17,033 bases of DNA from an uncultured bacterium (GCA_900551675.1 URXH01000036.1:1-17033), one strand, 5' to 3'; numbered from the stretch's first letter, positions 1-6,890 are shown. The notes: generated from the letters alone by a model not told the origin. Numbers and translations: made by a program.

Positions 1-2
1 TT

Positions 3-353
3 GAAATTTTAAACCTTTTTTCACTAAGGAAACCCAGTGGATATAAAAAGACTGAATTATATGACAGCAATAATGTCAATAAAAAATTTATTTTAGATTA
101 TTTAGAAAATATAGTCGATAATAAAAATATTGATGTTGTCCTTGCTTGGGGACATGGAAAAGAAAAAGACTACAAAGAAATAATCGATGAAATAAATAAT
201 ATATTAAAAAATAAAAATAATGTTTTCATAATTGGTATTGATGGACAAAAAGCAAATACTTACATTCATCATGCAAATTCCCAGATTTGGAATGGGCTTG
301 GAAAAATAGAAGAAATTACAAAACTTGTACCATACAACTTTATAGGAGTTTGA
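3..353 (+). CDS. DUF1643 family protein, C-terminal part (gene cut by window edge)
   Basis: The frame ending in TGA at 351-353 is open to the left edge, so only the last 116 codons are visible and the start lies outside the window. The visible protein begins EILNLFSLR, matching the 'VxNLFxxR' strand of DUF1643 proteins and the equivalent ILNSF and VLNLFPIR segments of the next two genes. It continues with a hydrophobic strand VVLAWGHG, equivalent to MIAWGTK and VLCWGKL in the neighbours, and a family-like tail around HHANSQIWNGLGKI. It is the first of three tandem DUF1643 genes. The family has no established function that I can name, so none is assigned. The assignment rests on these shared motifs, not on a database search. 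Confidence 0.75.
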   Translation, partial: EILNLFSLRKPSGYKKTELYDSNNVNKKFILDYLENIVDNKNIDVVLAWGHGKEKDYKEIIDEINNILKNKNNVFIIGIDGQKANTYIHHANSQIWNGLGKIEEITKLVPYNFIGV

Positions 354-481
354 TACTTTTTGTGTCATGAGCCTTGAAACATTTTGCAACAGGAACGAGT
401 AATTGAATAATCGCAAATTTTAAACTGCGTCCGAATTAGGCAGAGTAGGGAGTTAAGTTAAAAGTTGAAAGGGAACTTAAA
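354..481 (+). promoter_or_regulatory. Intergenic region with weak promoter candidate upstream of the second DUF1643 gene
   Basis: This 128-base gap separates the first and second DUF1643 genes. A TTGCAA (384-389) followed after 16 bases by AATAAT (406-411) could be a weak sigma70-type promoter. CGCA (412-415) and TGCG (426-429) form a short inverted pair around the junction with the repeated leader at 421-463. The ribosome-binding site for the next gene is AAAGGGA at 468-474, seven bases before ATG 482. No terminator is visible after the first gene. The promoter is a guess; the SD is clear. Confidence 0.3.
421..463 (+). repeat. Conserved leader repeat, copy A
   Basis: By hand alignment 37 of 43 positions match copy B at 1220-1262, without gaps. 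Both copies contain GCGTCCGAATT, then CAGAGT, then GGAGTTAAG or GGGAGTTAAG, and both sit just upstream of a DUF1643 start codon. In this copy GTCC (429-432) faces AGGC (438-441), a poorer hairpin than in copy B. What it does is not evident. It could be a transcription or translation leader, a protein-binding site, or a recombination or duplication boundary. Confidence 0.75.
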
Positions 482-1222
482 ATGAATAAAGAAGAAATTT
501 TTAAGAATATTCCGCACATAAAGGCTTATAGGCACGATATCACAGATTGTTTTGATTTGTATTTTGGACAAAACAAGAATAATAAAAATAATTGCCTTAT
601 AGAAGTTAAGGGTTTTGCATATTACGATTGCGAAACCCCAAAAGCCAAATCTGATTGCTACAGATATTATCTTGAACTGGGAATGAATAATCCCAAAAAC
701 AATAACCCCCTGGTTGTTTCAATGCTTAACCCGTCAAATACATTTCCGGAAATAAACGGTAAAAAATCAACAGTCGACGGAACTGTAAAAAATGCAGTAA
801 GAATTGCCTATAAAGCAGGATACTCAAAAGTTATTATTTTAAATTCTTTCAACTATATAGACGGAAACAGCTTGACTGCAATAAAATCAACAAAGCAAAC
901 TTCAAATGATATTAATACAAAAATAATATTAAATGTATTAAAAGAGCATAAAAATTTGATGATAGCTTGGGGTACAAAAGTTCGACAAAAAGATAAAAAT
1001 AATATTTTAGGCAGCATTTGGGATATAGCTACAGATTTGAAAATATTTACGTACGCTTGGAATAAAAATTCAAATTGTCCATACCATCCTGCAACCAGAG
1101 TGGATAATAAGAACAACGGCTTTCATCTAACGAAATTTTTAACAGACAAGACCAATTTACTAGAACTGGCTGTCAAAAAGCAAAATGATAAATTTAATTT
1201 AGTATTAATAAGTCAAAATTAA
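482..1222 (+). CDS. DUF1643 family protein (second of three)
   Basis: This 246-residue protein shows the DUF1643 signature: MLNPSNTF at residues 81-88, then a charged T-V-x-x-A segment, then SKVIILNSFNYIDGN around 115-129, then MIAWGTK, and a C-terminal YHPATR in the place of the family's 'HPLYL' region. It has an extra hydrophilic N-terminus of about 75 residues, rich in Asn and Lys, with no signal peptide or membrane segment. The ATG at 482 is supported by AAAGGGA seven bases upstream. It follows a partial paralogue and is followed by another; the intergenic leader is repeated. The family is widespread in bacteria and phages but functionally uncharacterised as far as I know. It is predicted cytoplasmic. 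Confidence 0.8.
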   Translation: MNKEEIFKNIPHIKAYRHDITDCFDLYFGQNKNNKNNCLIEVKGFAYYDCETPKAKSDCYRYYLELGMNNPKNNNPLVVSMLNPSNTFPEINGKKSTVDGTVKNAVRIAYKAGYSKVIILNSFNYIDGNSLTAIKSTKQTSNDINTKIILNVLKEHKNLMIAWGTKVRQKDKNNILGSIWDIATDLKIFTYAWNKNSNCPYHPATRVDNKNNGFHLTKFLTDKTNLLELAVKKQNDKFNLVLISQN

Positions 1223-1262
1223 ATTGCGTCCGAATTGGACAGAGTGCGGAGTTAAGATAAAA
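1220..1262 (+). repeat. Conserved leader repeat, copy B
   Basis: This is the second copy of the leader at 421-463, beginning exactly on the TAA stop of the second DUF1643 gene and ending about 20 bases before the third gene's ATG. GTCC (1228-1231) and GGAC (1237-1240) form a perfect four-base stem around GAATT; TCCG (1229-1232) can alternatively pair with CGGA (1247-1250). A purine-rich SD (AAAGGA, 1272-1277) follows, five bases before ATG 1283. Because it abuts one gene's stop and the next gene's SD, it forms nearly the whole intergenic region. Confidence 0.75.
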
Positions 1263-1282
1263 AAAGAAAGGAAAGGAACGTA

Positions 1283-1957
1283 ATGTATTTCTGGAAAATA
1301 AAAATTGATAAGAATAAATTGTTAGATGTCAAAGTAAATGCTTCTTTTAGTAACACCTTTAATAAAAAAGAATTGAAACAAATTCAAAAATTTTATGATA
1401 ATAAGGGTAAAAAAATTCATTTTGAAGAAAAAGTTAAAGTCGATGGCATTTGCTATAAAAATCGAACAAAATTAATTGCAAGTTGGCACTCTGAATCTAA
1501 AAATTCTGAAAAAGTTTTAGGCTTTATAATGTTTAACCCAAGTTTTGCAAATCAAAAAAACAGCGATGACACCGCTAGAAATGCTATCAAATTTGCAAAT
1601 AAAGAAGGATATAATAAAATTATTGTTTTAAACTTATTTCCCATAAGAATTTCCGGAGCAGATTTTGTTTGCAAATATTATACAAAAGAATATTTGAAGA
1701 ACTATAAGTGTGAAATAAATTTTGATGATTTACCTAAAGATGTTGTATTGTGTTGGGGAAAATTACCCAAAAATATCCCAGATATAGATTCAATAATAGA
1801 AAAACTATGTTCAGAATTAAATAAAAATAAAACATTGTATCAAATAACGGATGAGAATTTTCAGAGACATCTATCCTCTCCGTCTGTTAGTTCTATAGGA
1901 GGAATTGAACAGCTTAAGTTAACAAAGATACAATCAATTTACAAATTTAATAAATAA
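1283..1957 (+). CDS. DUF1643 family protein (third of three)
   Basis: This 224-residue protein carries MFNPSFAN (83-90), DDTARNAIKFA, then NKIIVLNLFPIRISG (111-125), and a VVLCWGKLP strand. The order and spacing match the previous gene and the DUF1643 family. Outside these motifs it is clearly divergent from its neighbour: the N-terminus (residues 1-75) and the C-terminus (HLSSPSV instead of YHPATR) do not align by eye. The start ATG 1283 has AAAGGA five bases upstream. There is no signal peptide. It is the last gene of the DUF1643 tandem; the next gene, fic, has its own promoter 16 bases after this stop. Function is unknown. Confidence 0.78.
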   Translation: MYFWKIKIDKNKLLDVKVNASFSNTFNKKELKQIQKFYDNKGKKIHFEEKVKVDGICYKNRTKLIASWHSESKNSEKVLGFIMFNPSFANQKNSDDTARNAIKFANKEGYNKIIVLNLFPIRISGADFVCKYYTKEYLKNYKCEINFDDLPKDVVLCWGKLPKNIPDIDSIIEKLCSELNKNKTLYQITDENFQRHLSSPSVSSIGGIEQLKLTKIQSIYKFNK

Positions 1958-1972
1958 TATTTTCAGTTAAAC

Positions 1973-2002
1973 TTGCACAATTCGGAGAAAATATGGTATA
2001 AT
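1973..2002 (+). promoter_or_regulatory. Sigma70-type promoter of the fic gene
   Basis: TTGCAC (1973-1978) and a perfect TATAAT (1997-2002) are separated by 18 bases. Transcription would begin near 2009, leaving a leader of about 18 bases with a CGGAGA Shine-Dalgarno before ATG 2027. An 11-base direct repeat, ATTCGGAGAAA, lies at 1980-1990 (inside the spacer) and again at 2014-2024 (across the SD), bracketing the -10. That placement would suit an operator. Confidence 0.65.
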
Positions 2003-2026
2003 ATCCGTATAATATTCGGAGAAAGC

Positions 2027-3124
2027 ATGAAATATATCTATCAAAATGCAGATTGGCACCGCTTTAGATGGTGCGGAGAAAAAATTCAGAATTTATTGTT
2101 AGAAATCAAAAAATCGCAAGGGTATTTACTTGGCAAAATGGATTCTCTGGGGTTTGATGTTAAGAACAACGCTCTATTACAGGTTTTAACAGAAAACATT
2201 ATTAAATCATCTGAAATTGAAGGACAAATTTTAGATAAACATTTGGTTCGCTCATCTATTGCAAGACGACTCGGTATAGACATTGGCGGCGAAACACCTG
2301 TTTCAAGAGATATTGAGGGCGTTGTCGAAATGATGCTTGATGCAACTCAAAATTATTCATCCAATATGACAAAAGAAAGACTTATAGGCTGGCACGCTGC
2401 ACTTTTCCCGACAGGTTTCAGCGGAATGTACAAAATCAATGTAGGAAATTACAGGAATGATGAACTTGGACCAATGCAGGTTATTTCAGGTTATGCGGGA
2501 AAAGAAAAAATCCATTACGAAGCTCCATCTGCTTTAATTTTAGAAAATGAAATGAATGAATTCCTAAACTATATAAATACAAATAATGAATATGATTCTT
2601 TGATAAAAGCCGGCATTGTGCATCTCTGGTTTGTAATTTTGCACCCGTTTGATGACGGTAATGGGAGAATTGCAAGAGCCTTAACGGATATGATTCTTGC
2701 AAGAAGTGATGACAGCAAATTCCGTTTTTATTCGATGTCTTCGCAAATCCAGAAAAACAGAAAAAGCTATTATGAAGTTTTGGAAAAAACTCAAAAAGGT
2801 TCAATGGATATAACAAATTGGCTTTTATGGTTTTTGGAAAATCTTCTTATTGCTATTCAATCAAGCGGAGAAATTACCGATAAAGTTTTGCAAAAAGCAG
2901 AATTCTGGCAGAAAAATTCAAATTTAGTTTTTAACGAAAGACAAATTAAAGTTCTAAATCGGTTTATGGATAATTTTGAAGGCAATCTTACAACAACAAA
3001 GTGGGCGAAAATGTGTAATTGTTCTCAAGATACTGCTTCGCTAGACATTAATGATCTTATTGCTAAAAAAATAATGAAAAAAGTGGGTAAAGGTAGAGCT
3101 ACACATTATCTTTTGCGTAAATAA
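2027..3124 (+). CDS. Fic-domain protein with DUF4172 N-terminus and C-terminal winged helix
   Basis: The 365-residue protein has an N-terminal DUF4172-type region (about 1-85: YIYQNADWHRFRW, QGYLLGKMDSLGF, RSSIARRLG), a Fic domain with the full active-site motif HPFDDGNGRIAR starting at His206, and a C-terminal helix-turn-helix-like part (about 300-365). Fic enzymes usually transfer AMP or another nucleotide phosphate to a target hydroxyl. The upstream SSEIEG (Ser61-Gly66) fits the (S/T)xxxE(G/N) inhibitory helix, with Glu65 as the blocking residue, so this looks like a self-inhibited class II Fic protein. I chose ATG 2027, with CGGAGA upstream, over a TTG at 1973 because that TTG is the promoter -35. 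The target is unknown. It converges with the AAA gene with no gap. Confidence 0.9.
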   Translation: MKYIYQNADWHRFRWCGEKIQNLLLEIKKSQGYLLGKMDSLGFDVKNNALLQVLTENIIKSSEIEGQILDKHLVRSSIARRLGIDIGGETPVSRDIEGVVEMMLDATQNYSSNMTKERLIGWHAALFPTGFSGMYKINVGNYRNDELGPMQVISGYAGKEKIHYEAPSALILENEMNEFLNYINTNNEYDSLIKAGIVHLWFVILHPFDDGNGRIARALTDMILARSDDSKFRFYSMSSQIQKNRKSYYEVLEKTQKGSMDITNWLLWFLENLLIAIQSSGEITDKVLQKAEFWQKNSNLVFNERQIKVLNRFMDNFEGNLTTTKWAKMCNCSQDTASLDINDLIAKKIMKKVGKGRATHYLLRK

Positions 3125-5176
3125 TTAAAATCCTACAACATTCTGTAGTTCTTTTGATTTTTTAATTTTAACTTCATCTTCAAGCATCTTGGAAAGTTCA
3201 TCTAAATCAGTTATACATAAGAAGTCAGCTTTCTTTTTTACTGTAGCGAAATCGCCGGCAGTTAGGCCTTTTATATTTATATCTGCATTTTTAATCCCGA
3301 AAAAGTGTTCAAATGCAGTGTTCACCTGTTCTTTTGTCATAAAATCAAATTTAATTTTGAACGTAAATCGTCTCAAACTGGCTTCATCAAGCGTGTCAAG
3401 CAAATTTGTCGTACAAACAAACGGATATTCGTGAGATTCCATCCACGTCAGCATCTCATTAACCTGTGAGATTTCCCAGTTTCTTACGGCATTACTTCGG
3501 TTTTGTAAAAATGAATCTGCCTCGTCAAAAATTAACATTGCTTTTTTAGATTTGGCTTCGGCAAATGCATCTGCAATATTTTGTTCTGTCTCGCCAACAT
3601 ATTTGGACATTAAATCACTTGCACGCTTCATTATTACCTCAACCCCTAGTTCTTTAGCTAAATACCTTGCATATAAACTTTTCCCGGTCCCGGGTTCTCC
3701 ATAAAGGCAAAGTGAAAAGTTTACTTTTCCGCAAGATTTTATTTTTGCGGTCAAATCCTTTATATCCAAATCCGTATTTACCAAATTGTCATTATATTCT
3801 TTCATTTCAAACTCTTTCTTCTTTTTGACATTTTTCTTTTTAGTCACAACTTTTGCAACATTTTCAACAAAAACCTCAAAATCATCTTGATTACCGTTAA
3901 TAAGTTTTGTTGTTTTAACTGCATTCGTAATCAATGACGGCGGGATTTCGTAATTTTTGTTTAATTCCACAAGTTTTTTGTTATCTATTTTAAATTTGTT
4001 TTTGCGAATAACCCGTTTCCAAATATTCAGGCGGATGTCATCTGTCAATTTTTCAAACTCGACAGTATAAGTCATTCTACGCAAAAATGCCGGATCTACA
4101 TCATAAATATTATTTGTAGTCCAGAAAATCGGAATAGGTGTTTCTTCAATCAAAGTATTTAAGTAAGCCTTTGATGCACTTCCAAATTCAGTAAACCCTC
4201 TGTTCATAACATCTTCAGCTTCATCAAACAGCAGGCAGGAGTTTAAGGATTTTGAAAGAATTGTTTGTTTTGATGATAAATCGCTCAGTCGGTCTTTTCT
4301 TGAAGCTTCTTTGTCCATAAATTCTGCCGATACTGAGTACATATCGCATTTTGCTTTGTTTGCGATAAGTTTTGCAAACTGAGTTTTACCTGTTCCGACA
4401 GAGCCGTAAAGCAAAATATTTATGCCTTTAGCGTGGTTTTTAATCGCTGAAGTCAAGATATTTAAAGTAATATTCCGCTCTTTTGTCAAATGCTCAAAAT
4501 CTTTCCAACAAAGCTCTGATTTCTGATTTTTCCCAAGTAAAATATTTTTAATCTGTGTTTGTGTTTTTATCTCTGAATTCAAGAACACTTCAAGAATTTT
4601 ATTATTTAATGCGATTTTATCATTATTAAATGAAGTTTTTATTAAAATTCCTTTATTAAATAATTGTTTTTTTAATCCAGCAACTTCCCAACTTTTTAAG
4701 TCAAGCACTTGAATTCCAAAAATTTCAAATTCTTCATTAAACCCCTCAAAATATTTATGGAGTTCATTAACACAACGATTGATAACTTTAAATATATAAA
4801 ATGATACTATTTCTTGTTCTATACCATTCAAATTATATAAATTTGAAACAAATTCAATTTTATTCTTGAGTGAAGATTTTTTATATTTTAAACTTTTCAA
4901 TTTTGTGACTAAAATTTGTTTTAAGGTACTTTTAAAATTTAGTTCTTCATTGTAACCTCTAAGTTTGTGATATTTAGGGCACTTTCTTCTAGGTAAATCC
5001 AGCATACTAATTAAGTCTCTGTAAAAAAAGTTAAATTCACTTTTGGCGATATCTAAGTTGTCGATTAATTTTATCAAATATCGACATAACACAGCACATT
5101 CAAAGGCAGAACATTTCGAGCGTCCTTTAAGTTTATCATTTAATTTATCAAAATTTTCTATCAATTTATTAACCAT
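3125..5176 (-). CDS. Tandem AAA domain ATPase
   Basis: This 683-residue protein has a ~240-residue N-terminal region of unknown type (Lys-rich, helical-looking, several Cys) followed by two AAA modules. Module 1 has Walker A GSVGTGKT (258-265), Walker B LLFDEAED (315-322), a TTNN sensor 1 and an FLRR arginine pair. Module 2 has GEPGTGKS (493-500), MLIFDEAD (547-554), TTN and SLRRF. A very basic linker (KKKNVKKKK) precedes module 2. Only module 2 has a classical pore loop, KYVGETE. Such proteins generally form rings that remodel or unfold proteins; the substrate is unknown. An ATG seven codons further upstream (5197) is possible, but the ATG at 5176 has GGAAGGA eight bases before it. It is not FtsH, ClpB or Cdc48-like over the N-terminus, and no protease domain is present. 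Confidence 0.85.
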   Translation of the reverse strand: MVNKLIENFDKLNDKLKGRSKCSAFECAVLCRYLIKLIDNLDIAKSEFNFFYRDLISMLDLPRRKCPKYHKLRGYNEELNFKSTLKQILVTKLKSLKYKKSSLKNKIEFVSNLYNLNGIEQEIVSFYIFKVINRCVNELHKYFEGFNEEFEIFGIQVLDLKSWEVAGLKKQLFNKGILIKTSFNNDKIALNNKILEVFLNSEIKTQTQIKNILLGKNQKSELCWKDFEHLTKERNITLNILTSAIKNHAKGINILLYGSVGTGKTQFAKLIANKAKCDMYSVSAEFMDKEASRKDRLSDLSSKQTILSKSLNSCLLFDEAEDVMNRGFTEFGSASKAYLNTLIEETPIPIFWTTNNIYDVDPAFLRRMTYTVEFEKLTDDIRLNIWKRVIRKNKFKIDNKKLVELNKNYEIPPSLITNAVKTTKLINGNQDDFEVFVENVAKVVTKKKNVKKKKEFEMKEYNDNLVNTDLDIKDLTAKIKSCGKVNFSLCLYGEPGTGKSLYARYLAKELGVEVIMKRASDLMSKYVGETEQNIADAFAEAKSKKAMLIFDEADSFLQNRSNAVRNWEISQVNEMLTWMESHEYPFVCTTNLLDTLDEASLRRFTFKIKFDFMTKEQVNTAFEHFFGIKNADINIKGLTAGDFATVKKKADFLCITDLDELSKMLEDEVKIKKSKELQNVVGF

Positions 5177-5184
5177 ATTGTAAA

Positions 5185-5191
5185 TCCTTCC
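5185..5191 (-). promoter_or_regulatory. Ribosome-binding site deciding the AAA gene start
   Basis: On the minus strand this reads GGAAGGA, eight bases before the ATG whose first base is 5176. The longer reading starting at 5197 would place this SD inside the coding region and has no comparable SD of its own, so the shorter protein is preferred. Confidence 0.6.
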
Positions 5192-5329
5192 GTACATACA
5201 TTGTAAGCAAGAACTATGCCACTTCCGGACGGGTAATTCAAGTTAATGACACAAATATTATTATCAAATAGCCGAATGGATAATAAATATTAATAAAACT
5301 AAATAGACAATGTTGAAATTATAGATTTT

Positions 5330-5353
5330 TGTTATAATAAGAGCTTTAAGGAG
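5330..5353 (+). promoter_or_regulatory. Extended -10 promoter and RBS of the exonuclease gene
   Basis: TGT followed directly by TATAAT (5333-5338) is an extended -10 element; the -35 region is weak. Transcription would begin near 5345. A strong SD, AAGGAG (5348-5353), lies eight bases before ATG 5362. This supports 5362 as the true start of the exonuclease and argues against the start at 5438, which has no upstream SD. Confidence 0.55.
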
Positions 5354-5447
5354 TATATATCATGAAAAAGGTTTTATATTTTGATGTTGAATATGCAAAT
5401 GCAAAAAATAAATCAATTTGTCAGTTAGGATTGTTAAGTGAATATTA

Positions 5448-5451
5448 CCCC
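5448..5451 (+). other. Frameshift site in a CCCC run
   Basis: The run TTACCCCATC is where the exonuclease reading frame changes by +1. With three C instead of four, both halves read as one continuous domain. A single-base indel in a homopolymer is the simplest explanation. Confidence 0.65.
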
Positions 5452-5917
5452 ATCAGGAGAACCTGTTTTCCCTGAGAAAAATATTTTTATAAACCCGGAG
5501 GATGGTTTTCAGGACTGGTGTATAAAAGTTCATGGAATTACCGAAAAACAAGTTGAAACAGAACCAAATTTCCCTGCGGTATGGAAAGATATTGAAAAAT
5601 ATTTTGCGGATGCTGTTATTGTCGGTTATAATGTTTTCGTTTCTGATTTAACAGCATTGTCAAAATCTTGTGCAAGATACAATATTAAATTACCGGATTT
5701 ATACTATATTGATGTAATGCGGATAGCAACTGACAATATTCCTTATTATGCAGTTAAAGATTTTACTCTTGAAAGTGTGTGTGAATGCTTGGAAATTGAT
5801 ATGGACAGATCCCATGATGCATTTGATGATGCCTGTGCCACATCTGATTTATTTAAATATCTGATTGAAAATTATGAGATAGATATAAATAAGTACATAA
5901 GAAAATTTTCACCGATT

Positions 5918-5920
5918 TAG
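5918..5920 (+). other. In-frame amber codon separating exonuclease and BRCT parts
   Basis: This TAG ends the exonuclease frame after IRKFSPI. The 16 codons that follow, starting AKEFVNYVADPVLRRS, are open and lead straight into ATG 5969 in the same frame. Reading through would give one exonuclease-repeat-BRCT protein. Confidence 0.6.
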
Positions 5921-5968
5921 GCAAAAGAATTTGTAAACTATGTTGCAGATCCTGTTTTACGACGATCC

Positions 5969-6736
5969 ATGAGTGAATTTTACGGAGTTATCCAGGGGAT
6001 AATGCTGGATTGTAAAATTAAACCTGAAGAAGAATCTTTTATAAAACAGTGGAAAAAAGATAATAACGCTTTTGAGTCAAAAGAAGAACTTGTTCCAATA
6101 TTTTATACTCTGAATAAAATTCTTGAAGATAATGTGATTACATTAGAGGAAGTGAATGAATTAAAATCGGTTGTAAGAAAATATTATGAAACAATTCTAG
6201 GTTCACCGATCACAAATTCATTACAGGAATTAAGAGGAATATTAAAAGGAATTATTGTAGATAATAAAATTTCCACGGAAGAAGGCGAAAATCTTATGAA
6301 GTGGTTATATAATAATATACATTTGAGTGAATACTATCCGTATAATCATATTTCTGACATATTTGAAACAGTTTTAGAGGACGGTATAATTACCGAAAAA
6401 GAATCAAATTCATTAATAGAAATAATTAACTCTATATTATCTCCTGTAGAATCATTAAAAGAACAAATTTCCGGAGTTAGGAATAAACACGTCTGTTTGA
6501 GCGGGAATTTTTCACATGGTCAAAAAGGAGATGTAGAAAAAATAATTACAGAAAAGGGCGGTATTATTGATTCGGGATTAAAAAAGTCAACTGATATTTT
6601 AATTATCGGCGATTATGAAAGCCAGGCCTATGCCCATGGGACCTACGGGACAAAAGTTCGAAAAGCAATGGAATATAATAGTAAGGGATGTAATATTTGT
6701 ATTCTTAAAGAAGCAGATTTTTTTGCAAATAGTTAA
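5969..6736 (+). CDS. BRCT-domain protein with TerB-like helical repeats (probable downstream part of the exonuclease gene)
   Basis: As an independent reading this is 255 residues. Residues 8-29, 47-72, 86-114 and 128-157 are four degenerate copies of a short helical unit, pattern I-x-x-D-x-x-I-x-x-E-E-x-x-x-L, resembling TerB-like acidic helix pairs. Residues 170-253 form a BRCT domain: HVCLSGNF, GDVEKIITEKGG, STDILIIGDY and a final hydrophobic strand. BRCT domains bind DNA ends or phosphopeptides in replication and repair proteins. No Shine-Dalgarno precedes ATG 5969. The 16 codons between the upstream TAG and this ATG are open in the same frame, so the protein is best read as the C-terminal part of a ~457-residue exonuclease-BRCT protein cut by an amber codon. 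Whether the fragment is translated alone is doubtful. Confidence 0.7.
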   Translation: MSEFYGVIQGIMLDCKIKPEEESFIKQWKKDNNAFESKEELVPIFYTLNKILEDNVITLEEVNELKSVVRKYYETILGSPITNSLQELRGILKGIIVDNKISTEEGENLMKWLYNNIHLSEYYPYNHISDIFETVLEDGIITEKESNSLIEIINSILSPVESLKEQISGVRNKHVCLSGNFSHGQKGDVEKIITEKGGIIDSGLKKSTDILIIGDYESQAYAHGTYGTKVRKAMEYNSKGCNICILKEADFFANS

Positions 6737-6756
6737 ATTGAATACATACGCTGTTT

Positions 6757-6782
6757 ATTCCCTGTTAGTATACTTAGGGAAT
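6757..6782. repeat. Inverted repeat, 7-bp arms
   Basis: ATTCCCT (6757-6763) is exactly complementary to AGGGAAT (6776-6782) around a 12-base loop, starting 20 bases after the BRCT stop codon. There is no U-run on either side, so it is not a standard intrinsic terminator, though it could stabilise a 3' end. Confidence 0.45.
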
Positions 6783-6890
6783 GTAACTAAAAAAGCTCAA
6801 TATAGCTGTTATACAGTTTCAATCTTCCTCAAATTTCCCTGTAATTTAATAAAAATACACTGTAAATTTGGTATTATCAGTGAAATTATT

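Larger units (their letters stand above)
5362..5920 (+). pseudogene. DEDDh 3'-5' exonuclease (DnaQ-like), frameshifted
   Basis: The start at 5362 (AAGGAG eight bases upstream) gives MKKVLYFDVEYANAK, whose FDVE is the first catalytic motif (Asp-x-Glu) of DnaQ/RNase T exonucleases. This frame soon runs out of family resemblance. After a CCCC run at 5448-5451 the next frame continues with SGEPVFPEK, INPED and KVHGIT, typical of the family, then VGYN and a C-terminal HDAFDDA, the DEDDh His/Asp motif. Removing one C joins both parts as LLSEYYPSGEPVF and gives a 185-residue exonuclease. The open frame from 5438 alone lacks the first two catalytic acids and would be inactive. Causes could be a sequencing error, a real mutation or programmed frameshifting. 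The stop is TAG at 5918-5920, and the downstream BRCT gene is in the same frame. Confidence 0.75.

Noticed and set aside
421..463. Integron attC site in the repeated leader
   Set aside because: GTTAAGT at 452-458 fits the GTTRRRY core and the cassette-like layout is tempting, but copy B has GTTAAGA, no matching RYYYAAC partner lies at the right distance, and no integrase gene is visible.
853..1116. Antisense reading frames inside DUF1643, fic, hydrolase, purB, dehydrogenase and miaB genes
   Set aside because: All lie within well-supported genes, lack SDs and show no family motifs; they are expected in long AT-rich coding sequence.
1973..1989. TTG start for the Fic protein at 1973
   Set aside because: It would begin inside the promoter -35 and lacks an SD; ATG 2027 has an SD and matches the usual family N-terminus.
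1971..1990. Third copy of the DUF1643 leader, inverted, before fic
   Set aside because: Only CAATTCGGA matches the reverse complement of copy B, too short to separate from chance.
5918..5920. Genetic code with TAG as a sense codon
   Set aside because: tyrA ends in TAG at its expected C-terminus, so TAG appears to act as a normal stop here; a simple nonsense mutation is more economical.
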